Shown: positions 16,136-24,206 of the stretch, piece after piece | Layout of the letters: the number at the start of each line of letters is the position of its first letter | Numbering within the stretch: position 1 is the first letter of the stretch | Assembly: GCF_013409065.1 (NCBI RefSeq) | Contig: NZ_JACBZP010000001.1 | Span: 2,924,518 to 2,988,517, forward strand | Source of the DNA: Spelaeicoccus albus | Lineage (GTDB): Bacteria; Actinomycetota; Actinomycetes; Actinomycetales; Brevibacteriaceae | Direction: 5' to 3' | Length of the DNA: 64,000 nucleotides | Made by a program: the position numbers and the translations under genes | Notes under the pieces: generated by a model | What the model saw: the letters and a program-made list of their open reading frames with translations, nothing else | Told to the model about the DNA's origin: nothing | Database searches by the model: none

Positions 16136-16888
16136 TCAAGAGGCGCGCCGGGTCGGCCATTTCGCCAAGACTTTCGCCAGCCGGTTCGCTTCCTCGACGA
16201 GAAGCTTGCCGACCTGCTCGTGCGTGTCCCCCAGCCGGAATTCCGGTCCGGAAACGCCGATTGCCGCATGCACCACGCCGTCACCCATCACGGGCGCCGC
16301 CACCGCATCGAGACCCTCCTCGAGTTCGCCCCGAGTGATGGCGAATCCGGCTTGCCGAATCGCGACGAGCTGGCGTTCCAAATCCGCCCGCTTCGACGTG
16401 CTGGCCGGCGTGCGGGACTCGAGAGTCCCGGTCGGAATGCTGAGGGCGCCGAACGCGTACATCACCTTGCCGAGAGCCGACAGATGCGGCGGGACGTCGA
16501 CGGCTTCCCAGTTCGTCGTGCCCAGGATGTATGCCGAATCCACCTGCGCGACCTGGACGACGGTATTGCCGCTGGGAACGCCCAGGTTCACCGTTTCGCC
16601 GGTCTCTTCGGCGATACGATCGAGCGCCGGCCCGGCTGCCGACACGATGGACTCGACCCTGTCGAAGCGCGAGGCGTATTCGGCGAACAGGGGCCCCCCG
16701 CGATATCCGCCGTTGCCGTCCTTTTCGATCATGTCGCCGCGCTCGAGCGCTTGGAGCAGCCGGGACGTCGTCGACCGCGCCAGCCCCGTCGACTGCGTCA
16801 GCTCGGTGTACGTCGGAGGGGTCTCCGCACGTACGATCAGCGACAGCAGTTCCGCGGCGCGGTCTACCGATTGCGCTCCGTCACTCAT
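16136..16888 (-). CDS. IclR family transcriptional regulator
   Basis: This 250-residue regulator has an N-terminal winged helix-turn-helix (SVDRAAELLSLIVRAETPPTYTELTQSTGLARSTTSRLLQALER, residues 7-52). The IclR effector domain shows ETGETVNLGVPSGNTVVQVAQVDS, HLSALGKVMYAF and GFAITRGELEEGLDAVAAPV. Family members bind small carboxylates or aromatics and control adjacent catabolic genes. It is upstream of and co-directional with the DmdA-like demethylase and divergent from a second IclR gene 72 nt away. Confidence 0.93.
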   Translation of the reverse strand: MSDGAQSVDRAAELLSLIVRAETPPTYTELTQSTGLARSTTSRLLQALERGDMIEKDGNGGYRGGPLFAEYASRFDRVESIVSAAGPALDRIAEETGETVNLGVPSGNTVVQVAQVDSAYILGTTNWEAVDVPPHLSALGKVMYAFGALSIPTGTLESRTPASTSKRADLERQLVAIRQAGFAITRGELEEGLDAVAAPVMGDGVVHAAIGVSGPEFRLGDTHEQVGKLLVEEANRLAKVLAKWPTRRAS

Positions 16889-16960
16889 CGATTTATTTCC
16901 CCCTGAAGCTTGCCCGATGTTGCAGCTACCACGTTACTCACGATGGATTACGGTTGCGTC

Positions 16961-17752
16961 ATGAGCAACGTCAGCGGCGAGCATTCGGCGTCCGGGGTCC
17001 AGTCAGTCGATCGAGCGGTCACCATTTTGGAAATCCTGGCTCGGACCGGGGAGTCCGGAGTGACCGAGATTGCCGGTGAGCTCGGTGTCCACAAGTCGAC
17101 GGCGTTCCGGCTCGTCTCGGCGTTGGCGGCCCGAGGCCTCGTCGAACAGAGCACCGAACGCGGCCGATACCGACTCGGTGTCGGTGTCGTCCGACTGGCC
17201 GGCGCCGCCACGGCCCGGCTCGACGTCGTCCGCGAAGCACGACCGTTGGTCCGGGAGCTCGCGCGGGACACCGGTGAGACTGTCAATATCGCCGTACTCA
17301 GCGAAGGCGCGGCACTGTACGTCGAGCAGGAAGCGGGATCGGCCGCGCTGCAGGCCCACAATTGGGTGGGACAGCATATTCCGTTGCATGCCACGTCCAA
17401 TGGCAAGATCCTGTTGTCCGGACTGCCGGACGACGGCGTCGAAAGTGAAGTCGGACGCCGGCTGCGTGCGTATACGCCGTCGACGGTCACCTCCCTGCCG
17501 GCGTTGCTCGGACAATTGGACGGCGTCCGGCGCGCCGGGTACGCAGTCGCAGTCGAAGAACTCGAGCCGGGGCTGACGGCCGTCGCCGCTCCGCTGCGCA
17601 ATGCGCACGGCGATGTGATCGCCTCGCTGTCGGTGTCCGGTGCGGCGTTCCGCTACGACGAGGCAATGATCAAGTCGGTGATCGAGGCGGTCACGGCCGC
17701 TGCCGGGACCATTTCGGCCCGGCTCGGCTGGCATTCGGCGCAGACCCCTTGA
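16961..17752 (+). CDS. IclR family transcriptional regulator
   Basis: This 263-residue protein is a second IclR regulator, paralogous to its divergent neighbour. It has an N-terminal HTH (SVDRAVTILEILARTGESGVTEIAGELGVHKSTAFRLVSAL) and an effector domain with DTGETVNIAVLSEGAALYVEQE, HATSNGKILLSGLP and GYAVAVEELEPGLTAVAAPL. The ATG at 16961 gives the expected short lead before the HTH; the upstream extension is discounted. It lies directly before the dimethylglycine dehydrogenase-like gene and is likely its regulator. Confidence 0.92.
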   Translation: MSNVSGEHSASGVQSVDRAVTILEILARTGESGVTEIAGELGVHKSTAFRLVSALAARGLVEQSTERGRYRLGVGVVRLAGAATARLDVVREARPLVRELARDTGETVNIAVLSEGAALYVEQEAGSAALQAHNWVGQHIPLHATSNGKILLSGLPDDGVESEVGRRLRAYTPSTVTSLPALLGQLDGVRRAGYAVAVEELEPGLTAVAAPLRNAHGDVIASLSVSGAAFRYDEAMIKSVIEAVTAAAGTISARLGWHSAQTP

Positions 17753-17820
17753 CACCCGTCGTCCGGCGGGCCACGATTCAAGCATAGTGTTTCGTATCAC
17801 GCTACGCGTTGCGTATCGCG
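17749..17820 (+). promoter_or_regulatory. Candidate promoter and repeated operator motif of the flavoprotein operon
   Basis: TTGACA at 17749-17754 lies 17 nt from CACGAT at 17772-17777, a plausible but weak -35/-10 pair. Downstream, CGTATCACG at 17793-17801 and CGTATCGCG at 17812-17820 form a direct repeat. The same 9-mer CGTATCACG occurs at 16121-16129 near the divergently oriented demethylase promoter. This makes it a candidate shared IclR binding motif. Confidence 0.45.
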
Positions 17821-17862
17821 CAACTCGCGGCGGATGGTCTTCGCGGGAATCAGGTGGGCACA

Positions 17863-20379
17863 GTGGCGGATCTACCGGGCAGCGCACGCGTCGTAGTGAT
17901 AGGCGCCGGCATAGTGGGAAATTCCATAGTTCATCATTTGGCCGAGCTCGGCTGGCGGGACATCGTGCAGATCGACAAGGGGCCGTTGCCGAACCCGGGC
18001 GGCTCCACCGGCCACGCGTCGAACTTCATCTTTCCGGTCGACCATTCCCGGGAAATCACCGATCTGACGCTCGACAGCATGCGGCAGTACAAGGAACTCG
18101 GTGTGTTCACCGAGTCCGGCGGGTTCGAAGTCGCCCGCACCGATGAGCGTCTTCAAGAGCTCGCCAGACGGCTGACGTCCAGTCAGGCGTGGGGAATCCA
18201 TTCATCGTTGGTCTCACCGGCCGAGGTCGCCGAGCTCGTGCCGTATCTCGACCCCTCCGTCATCAGCGGCGGTTTTTACACTCCGTCGGTCGGCGTCGTC
18301 GATTCGCAGCGCGCCGGCACGCTGATGCGCGAATCCGCCGAGCGCCGCGGCGCTCTGACGGTGGTGCCGACCGTGGAAGTGCTCGGCATCGATGTCGAGG
18401 GCGGTCATGTGCGACGGGTGCGTACGACGTCCGGCGATATCCGGACCGACATCGTTGTCGTGGCATGCGGCGTGTGGAGTCCGAAGCTCGCGCGAATGGC
18501 CGGCGCATCGATCCCGCTGACGCCGGCCGTGCATCAAATGATCAGCGTCGGGCCCGTGCCGCAGTTCGCCGGGACCAGCGGTGAAATCGAGTTCCCTATC
18601 GTGCGCGATATGGATACCGGCTGTTACGAGCGTCAGCACGGCGGCGAGATGGAGGTGGGGTCGTATTCGCACCGGCCCATCCTCCCGGACGCCGAGCAGA
18701 TCCCGTCGATCGAGCAGGCCAAGCTCTCCCCCACTGAGATGCCCTTCACGGAAGACGATTTCGATCCTCAGCTGGAGGGGGCGCTCGAGTTGATGCCCGC
18801 CATCCTCGGCAATCCCGACGTGGAGATCCGCTACGCCATCAACGGACTGCTGTCGATGACGCCGGACGGCAGCGCGGTGCTGGGCGAGAGTCCCGAGGCG
18901 GCCGGCCTGTGGTCGGCGGCCGCCGTCTGGGTCAAGGAGGGCCCGGCCGTGGGCCGGATGATCGCCGAATGGATGACGGACGGCAACCCCGAATACGACC
19001 TCCACACCGCGGATATCGCCCGGTTCTATCCGCACCAACGCACCAAGACACACGTCAAGGCCCGTGCCGGCGAAGGATTCAACAAGACGTACGGGATCGT
19101 GCATCCCGGCGAGCAGTGGTTGACCGTCCGCGATGTCCGTCTGCCGCCGATGCATGCTTCGGAAGTCGAACTCGGCGCGTCGTTCGTTGAGGCGGCCGGC
19201 TGGGAAAGACCGAACTGGTACGAGTCCAACGCATCGCTGCTCGGCGACTACGGCGACGCCGTCATGCCGCGAGAAGCCGAGTGGGACGCGCGCTGGTGGT
19301 CGCCGATCATCAACGCCGAACATCTGGCGATGCGCGAGCGTGCCGGCATCATCGACCTGACGGCCTTCAGTATTTTCGACGTCATCGGTCCGGCAGCCCT
19401 GGATACCGTGCAGCGCACGGCCGTCGCGCAAATGAACGTCGCCGAGGGGCGCGTCGTCTACACGCCGGTGCTCGACTCGCGCGGGGCCATGCGCTCGGAC
19501 CTGACGATCATGCGGCTGGGCCCCGACCGGTTCCGCGTCGTCACGGGCGGCGGCGTCGGCAACACCGACCGACGATGGTTCGAAGGCCACTTGCCGGCGG
19601 ACGGATCGGCGGTCATCGTCGACCGGACGTCGGCGTTCACGACGATCGGGCTGTGGGGGCCGAAGGCACGGGACGTGCTGGGACGCGTGACCGACGCCGA
19701 TATCAGTCACGAGGGCTTCCGGTTCGGCACATGCCGACAGCTCGACGTCACCGACGTGCGCGTGCTGGCCTCGAGGATCTCGTACGTCGGCGAGCTCGGT
19801 TGGGAGCTCTATGCGCCGATGGAAGAAGGCGCGCGGCTCTGGCAGCGTCTACTCGAGGCCGGAAAGCCGGACGGCGTGGTGCCGGTGGGGATCGGCGTCT
19901 ACGGCACGACCGGCCGGATGGAAAAAGGGTACCGATCGTACGGCGCCGAGCTCGATACCGAACGCACGGTCATCGAAGCCGGAATGATGCGTCCCAAGGT
20001 CAAGCCCCAGGACTTCACCGGGCGTGAGGCCTATCTGAAACAGCGGGAGTCGGAGCCGGACGCCGTCCTGTGCTCGCTCACGGTCGACGATCACACCTCG
20101 GCAGACGGCGTGAAGCGGTACATGCTGGGCGGCGAGGCGATCCTTGGTCCGGATGGCGAAGTGTTGACGGACAAGGCCGGCCGCCACCCCTATGTCACGT
20201 CGGCGGGATCCGCGCCGTCGCTCGGTAAACACATCTTGATGGCGTACTTGCCGCCGGACAACGCCCGCGTCGGCGAACACTTGTCGGTGCACTACCTCGG
20301 CCAGAGGTATCCCGTCACGGTGGCCGCCAACGACGCGACACCGCTCTTCGATCCCGACAACGAACGCGTCCGGAGGTGA
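17863..20379 (+). CDS. Dimethylglycine/sarcosine dehydrogenase-like FAD protein fused to GcvT domain
   Basis: This protein of about 838 residues oxidatively demethylates an N-methyl amine and passes the C1 unit to tetrahydrofolate. Residues 9-380 are a DAO-type FAD domain with GAGIVG at 14-19 and GGSTGHASNF at 46-55. His51 lies where related enzymes attach FAD covalently. Residues ~420-838 are the folate-binding GcvT domain (SIFDVIGPAALDTVQRT, ISYVGELGWELYAPMEEG, GREAYLKQ). Length and order match Arthrobacter-type dimethylglycine oxidase and mitochondrial DMGDH. GTG at 17863 with AGGTGG upstream is chosen. Co-transcription with EtfBA argues for a dehydrogenase rather than an oxygen-using oxidase. 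The substrate (dimethylglycine, sarcosine or another N-methyl compound) is inferred. Confidence 0.85.
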   Translation: MADLPGSARVVVIGAGIVGNSIVHHLAELGWRDIVQIDKGPLPNPGGSTGHASNFIFPVDHSREITDLTLDSMRQYKELGVFTESGGFEVARTDERLQELARRLTSSQAWGIHSSLVSPAEVAELVPYLDPSVISGGFYTPSVGVVDSQRAGTLMRESAERRGALTVVPTVEVLGIDVEGGHVRRVRTTSGDIRTDIVVVACGVWSPKLARMAGASIPLTPAVHQMISVGPVPQFAGTSGEIEFPIVRDMDTGCYERQHGGEMEVGSYSHRPILPDAEQIPSIEQAKLSPTEMPFTEDDFDPQLEGALELMPAILGNPDVEIRYAINGLLSMTPDGSAVLGESPEAAGLWSAAAVWVKEGPAVGRMIAEWMTDGNPEYDLHTADIARFYPHQRTKTHVKARAGEGFNKTYGIVHPGEQWLTVRDVRLPPMHASEVELGASFVEAAGWERPNWYESNASLLGDYGDAVMPREAEWDARWWSPIINAEHLAMRERAGIIDLTAFSIFDVIGPAALDTVQRTAVAQMNVAEGRVVYTPVLDSRGAMRSDLTIMRLGPDRFRVVTGGGVGNTDRRWFEGHLPADGSAVIVDRTSAFTTIGLWGPKARDVLGRVTDADISHEGFRFGTCRQLDVTDVRVLASRISYVGELGWELYAPMEEGARLWQRLLEAGKPDGVVPVGIGVYGTTGRMEKGYRSYGAELDTERTVIEAGMMRPKVKPQDFTGREAYLKQRESEPDAVLCSLTVDDHTSADGVKRYMLGGEAILGPDGEVLTDKAGRHPYVTSAGSAPSLGKHILMAYLPPDNARVGEHLSVHYLGQRYPVTVAANDATPLFDPDNERVRR

Positions 20380-20385
20380 CGGATC

Positions 20386-21159
20386 GTGACAAATGTTCTC
20401 GTTTGTATCAAGCGGGTACCCGAAACGTCGAGCGAGGTGCGGCTCACCGACGATTCAATGGACATCGATGCCGGGTACGTCGGCTACACGCTCAGCTCGC
20501 ATGACGAATGCGCCATCGAGCTCGCCTCGCAGATCGCCGAAGAGACGAAAGGGACCGCAACGGCGCTCAGCGTCGGCTCGCCGGACGCCGCCGAGCAACT
20601 GCGCGGCGCCGTGGCGCTCGGATGCAGGGGCGCCATCCTGCTGGAGGCCGAGCTCGGACAGTTCGGGCCCGTCGACATCGCCGCCGCCATTGCGGCCGAG
20701 GTGGCTCGCCGCAGCGACGACGGCGAGGAGTTCGACCTGATCCTGGTCGGAAACGATGCTGCGGACACCGGAGATTTCCAAGTCGGCGTTCGGCTGGCCT
20801 ATCTGCTGGGACGTCCCGTCGCCATGGGCATCTCGACCGTCGAGATCGACGGCGACCGGGTGATGGCCAGAGGCGTGGCCGGGGCCGGAACCGAGATCTA
20901 TTCGCTCCCGCTGCCGGCGGTCGTCGCGATCCAAGAAGGCGGAGTCGATCCGCGGTATCCGTCGATCCCCGGGCGCATGCGCGCCAAACGGATGAAGATC
21001 GAGCAGCGGCCGGCCGACGTGACGCCGTCCGGATCCGGGCGGGTCCGATTGCGGCGGAGCGCCCCGAAGCCGAGCGAGGTACAAATCCTGGGTGAGGGGC
21101 CGGACGCCGCGGCCGCGTTGGTGGACGTCATGTACGAGATCGGAGTGGTTCCGCGATGA
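20386..21159 (+). CDS. etfB: Electron transfer flavoprotein beta subunit
   Basis: This 257-residue ETF beta subunit begins TNVLVCIKRVPETSSEVRLT. It has LSSHDECAIELASQIAEE, ILVGNDAADTGDFQVGVRLAYLLGRP and the late PLPAVVAIQEGGVDPRYPSIPGRMRAK signature. With EtfA it forms an FAD/AMP heterodimer that takes electrons from acyl-CoA or dimethylglycine/sarcosine-type dehydrogenases. It starts with GTG six nucleotides after the dehydrogenase stop and overlaps etfA by ATGA, so it is part of that operon and probably its dedicated acceptor. Confidence 0.93.
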   Translation: MTNVLVCIKRVPETSSEVRLTDDSMDIDAGYVGYTLSSHDECAIELASQIAEETKGTATALSVGSPDAAEQLRGAVALGCRGAILLEAELGQFGPVDIAAAIAAEVARRSDDGEEFDLILVGNDAADTGDFQVGVRLAYLLGRPVAMGISTVEIDGDRVMARGVAGAGTEIYSLPLPAVVAIQEGGVDPRYPSIPGRMRAKRMKIEQRPADVTPSGSGRVRLRRSAPKPSEVQILGEGPDAAAALVDVMYEIGVVPR

Positions 21160-22181
21160 TCACCGTTTTAGCCGAGGTTGACGGCGCCGACGTGGCCGAG
21201 ACCTCATTGGAAGCCCTGACGTTCGCCCGTACCCTGGCCGGCGGCCGGGGGACGTCGCTCGGCGTCGTCGTCATCGGCATTGGAGAAACCACCGACGAGA
21301 TCGACGACTCGGCCGCGGATTCCTTAGCGCGCACGTTCGCCGACTACGGGGCTACCCGGGTGCGGTTCATCGGCGGGCCGGACGTCGCAGCGTATTGCGC
21401 GGCGGCGTATGCGGCCGCCCTTGTCGACGCGGCCCGGCAGTGGCAGTCGGATGTCGTGATCGCCTCGGGCACTCCGCGCGGCACCGAAATGCTGGCGCAC
21501 GCGGCCGTGAGATTGGACGCCGTGATGGCCGCCAACGCCGTGGAAACGCTCAGCGACGACCCGCTTGTCGTGTCTCGGCAAGTGATGGGCGGGTCGATCC
21601 TCGAAGACATGCGGGTCGACTCGCCGGTCGCCGTCCTGACCGTGGCCGGGCACGCCGTCGAGGCAGCACCCGCCGAGCGGGGCGAGTCGTCCGATTCGGG
21701 GCGCGCCGCCCCGGAGATCGAACGCGTGGAGCATCGTGCCGACCCGGCGGATCTGGTCATGGCCATGCAGCGGCTGGAGCCGACCGAGCAAGCCGACACG
21801 GCCGCGCTGACGGGCGCTCGAGTGGTCGTCGGCGCCGGCCGCGGCGTGGGCGGTGCCGACGAATTCGACGACGTCCTCGAACTCGTGGACCTATTGGGCG
21901 GCGCCCTCGGCGTCTCGCGAGTCGTGACAAACCTGGGGTGGCGGCCGCATCACGAGCAGGTCGGGCAAACCGGAAGCCGTATCAGTCCGGACCTCTACGT
22001 GGCGTGCGGCATCAGCGGCGCCATCCAGCACCTCGCGGGATGCAGTTCGGCGCGGACCATCGTGGCGATCAACAGCGATGCGGACGCGCCAATGGTGACG
22101 AATGCGCAGTATGCGGTGATCGGAGATCTGCACGAGATAATACCGGCGGTCAACGAGGAACTGCGGCGCCGACGCGGATGA
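21156..22181 (+). CDS. etfA: Electron transfer flavoprotein alpha subunit
   Basis: This 341-residue ETF alpha subunit has an N-terminal Rossmann-like domain. The FAD-binding C-terminal domain reads ARVVVGAGRGVGGADEFDDVLELVDLLGGALGVSRVVTNLGW, then QVGQTGSRISPDLYVACGISGAIQHLAGC and IVAINSDADAPMVTNAQYAVIGDLHEIIP, all canonical. The start overlaps the etfB stop by 4 nt. It is the last gene of the dehydrogenase-etfBA operon; the convergent gnd stop is 4 nt away. No ETF:quinone oxidoreductase gene is seen in the window. Confidence 0.95.
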   Translation: MITVLAEVDGADVAETSLEALTFARTLAGGRGTSLGVVVIGIGETTDEIDDSAADSLARTFADYGATRVRFIGGPDVAAYCAAAYAAALVDAARQWQSDVVIASGTPRGTEMLAHAAVRLDAVMAANAVETLSDDPLVVSRQVMGGSILEDMRVDSPVAVLTVAGHAVEAAPAERGESSDSGRAAPEIERVEHRADPADLVMAMQRLEPTEQADTAALTGARVVVGAGRGVGGADEFDDVLELVDLLGGALGVSRVVTNLGWRPHHEQVGQTGSRISPDLYVACGISGAIQHLAGCSSARTIVAINSDADAPMVTNAQYAVIGDLHEIIPAVNEELRRRRG

Positions 22182-22185
22182 GTGC

Positions 22186-23205
22186 TCAGCCGGACGGCTT
22201 TTCGGCGTGCCCGCCGAACTGCTTGCGCATGGCCGAGAGCACCTGATTGGCGTACAGGTCCAGGTCGCGTGACTGGAAGCGCGAGTAGAGCGCCGTCGAG
22301 AGCACGGGCGCCGGCACTCCTTCGTCAATTGCCGCCTGGGCGGTCCAGCGGCCCTCGCCCGAATCGGACACGCGGCCGGAGTAGTCCGACAACGTTGGCG
22401 ATTCGACGAGCGCCGCCGCCGTCAGGTCGAGCAGCCACGAGGCGATGACGCTTCCTCGGCGCCAGACTTCGGTGACGGCGGGGATGTCGATGTCGTACTG
22501 GTAGAACTCCGGGTTCTCCATGGGTGCCGTCTCGGCGTCGCTGTCGCGGTCGACGGTTCCGGCGTTGGCGTTCTTCAAGATGTTCAGCCCCTCGCCGTAC
22601 GAGGCCATGACGGCGTATTCAATGCCGTTGTGCACCATCTTGACGAAGTGGCCGGCGCCGTTCGGGCCACAATGCAGGTAGCCGTGTTCGGCCTGTGTCG
22701 GCTCGCCGGTCCGCCCGGCAGTGCGCTCGGCTGCCTCGATTCCCGGCGCAATGGCTCGGAAGATCGGCTCGCAGCGTTCCACTGCCGTCGTGTCGCCGCC
22801 GATCATGAGCGAATAGCCGCGTTCGAGCCCCCAGACGCCTCCGGAGGTGCCGCAGTCGATGAAGTGGATGTTCTTTTCACGCAACGCTTGTGCGCGAGCG
22901 ATGTCGTCGCGGTAATACGAATTGCCGCCGTCGATGATCACGTCGTCGGCGTCCATGTGCTCGCCGAGATCCTTGATCGTGTTGCCGGTGATGTCACCGG
23001 ACGGCACCATGACCCAGACGGCGCGCGGCGTTTCGAGCTTGGACATCATCTCGTCGAGATTCGCCGCAGCGACGGCACCCTCGCCCTCGAGTTCCTTCCG
23101 AGCGTCCGGATTGAGATCGTAGACGACGCATTCGTGTCCGGCGCGCATGGCACGGCGTACCAGGTTCGCGCCCATTCGGCCCAGGCCGACCATTCCCAGT
23201 TGCAT
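22186..23205 (-). CDS. gnd: 6-phosphogluconate dehydrogenase, decarboxylating (short type)
   Basis: This 339-residue protein has the NAD(P) motif GLGRMGANLVRR at residues 7-18, substrate loop IIDGGNSYYRDD near 93 and IDCGTSGGVWGLERGYSLMIGG near 118. The catalytic Lys/Asn segment HFVKMVHNGIEYAVMASYGEG lies near 190. The length is that of the short GndA/YqeC-type enzyme rather than the ~470-residue classical form; short forms usually prefer NAD. It converts 6-phosphogluconate to ribulose 5-phosphate. A strong ribosome site (AAAGAGGAAG) precedes the ATG at 23205. Confidence 0.93.
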   Translation of the reverse strand: MQLGMVGLGRMGANLVRRAMRAGHECVVYDLNPDARKELEGEGAVAAANLDEMMSKLETPRAVWVMVPSGDITGNTIKDLGEHMDADDVIIDGGNSYYRDDIARAQALREKNIHFIDCGTSGGVWGLERGYSLMIGGDTTAVERCEPIFRAIAPGIEAAERTAGRTGEPTQAEHGYLHCGPNGAGHFVKMVHNGIEYAVMASYGEGLNILKNANAGTVDRDSDAETAPMENPEFYQYDIDIPAVTEVWRRGSVIASWLLDLTAAALVESPTLSDYSGRVSDSGEGRWTAQAAIDEGVPAPVLSTALYSRFQSRDLDLYANQVLSAMRKQFGGHAEKPSG

Positions 23206-23300
23206 GTCTTCCTCTTTCCCTTCGGGGTTGCCCTGATGACGTATGGTTCAAACCTACTCATCGGGCGGAGCGCCCGGCGCACGGGGCGCACCGGCGTCAG

Positions 23301-24164
23301 TCATGCGCGTTGTGCCGCCGCCGCATCGGCCGATAGGTCCTCCACCGCGAGCATGTGGGCGGGCCGGTTCCGGAACGGCGTCCGGCTGTGACATGCCAGC
23401 CCGGCGTCCACGTGCAGCAATTCGCCCGGTTCCATCGGCCTCCACCCGGGGTCGGCGTCCATGGGCTCGGTCGCGATGACTACCGTTTCCCGGGCGAGCG
23501 CATCGCTGTGCGCACGGATCCGCGCGCTGTGGGCACGCATGGAGCCCCGGGCGTCTGTCCTGGTCAACACGTAGAGCGGATGGGTCTCGGGATAACGCAA
23601 CGCCCACAAATCGGTCGCCGTCGTGACGATGAGGTTCAGGCTGAGGACCGGCAGATTGTCGCTGATCCAGGTCACTGCCTCGATGAGTCCCGCCGACACG
23701 TCGCCGTCGGCACGCCTCGTCTCGGCAGTGATCAGCGCAAACAAGCGTTCGCTGTCGGTGTCCCCGTGCACCAGGTCGGCGGCCTGCAGCATCGCCAGCC
23801 GGTCGTCGAGCCGGTCGATGCCGGACAAGGCACCGTTGTGTGCGAAGAGCCGGTCATCTTGCATGAACGGATGCGTGTTCCGCGGTTTCGGGGCGCCGCC
23901 CGTCGAATACCGCACGTGGGCAACGAAAGTGGTGCTCGTCAGCTCTCTGGCGGCGTAGGCGAACTCGCGGTCGTGCCACGCGGCGATCGGTTGTTTCGTC
24001 ACGTACGGCGCACCGGCGTCGTCGCCCGAGTGCCGGTAGATGCCGATGCCGGCGCCGTCCGGTTCTCGACGGCTTTGCTCGGCAAGACTGTCCGGCGCGC
24101 TCAGCAGCCAAAAGGTGGCGGCTGCGGGCGAGCGGCCGGCGTGCAATCCGAACAATCGACACAT
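23301..24164 (-). CDS. Class II glutamine amidotransferase domain protein
   Basis: This 287-residue protein starts MCRLFGLHAGRSP, so Cys2 is the N-terminal nucleophile after Met removal. FVAHVRYSTGGAPKPRNTHPF and RLFAHNGALSGIDRLDDRL carry the Arg/Asn/His/Gly residues of Ntn-type glutaminase domains. A second half has HGDTDSERLFALIT and the late VVIATEPMDADPGWRPMEPGELLHVD. It resembles EgtC/YafJ-like stand-alone amidotransferases. EgtC hydrolyses a gamma-glutamyl bond in ergothioneine synthesis, but no other egt gene is here, so the substrate is open. The ATG has GGGAGG 4 nt upstream. Confidence 0.88.
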   Translation of the reverse strand: MCRLFGLHAGRSPAAATFWLLSAPDSLAEQSRREPDGAGIGIYRHSGDDAGAPYVTKQPIAAWHDREFAYAARELTSTTFVAHVRYSTGGAPKPRNTHPFMQDDRLFAHNGALSGIDRLDDRLAMLQAADLVHGDTDSERLFALITAETRRADGDVSAGLIEAVTWISDNLPVLSLNLIVTTATDLWALRYPETHPLYVLTRTDARGSMRAHSARIRAHSDALARETVVIATEPMDADPGWRPMEPGELLHVDAGLACHSRTPFRNRPAHMLAVEDLSADAAAAQRA

Positions 24165-24206
24165 TTGTCCTCCCGTCTCGTTCTACCACGGAGTACATTT
24201 GCCCAG

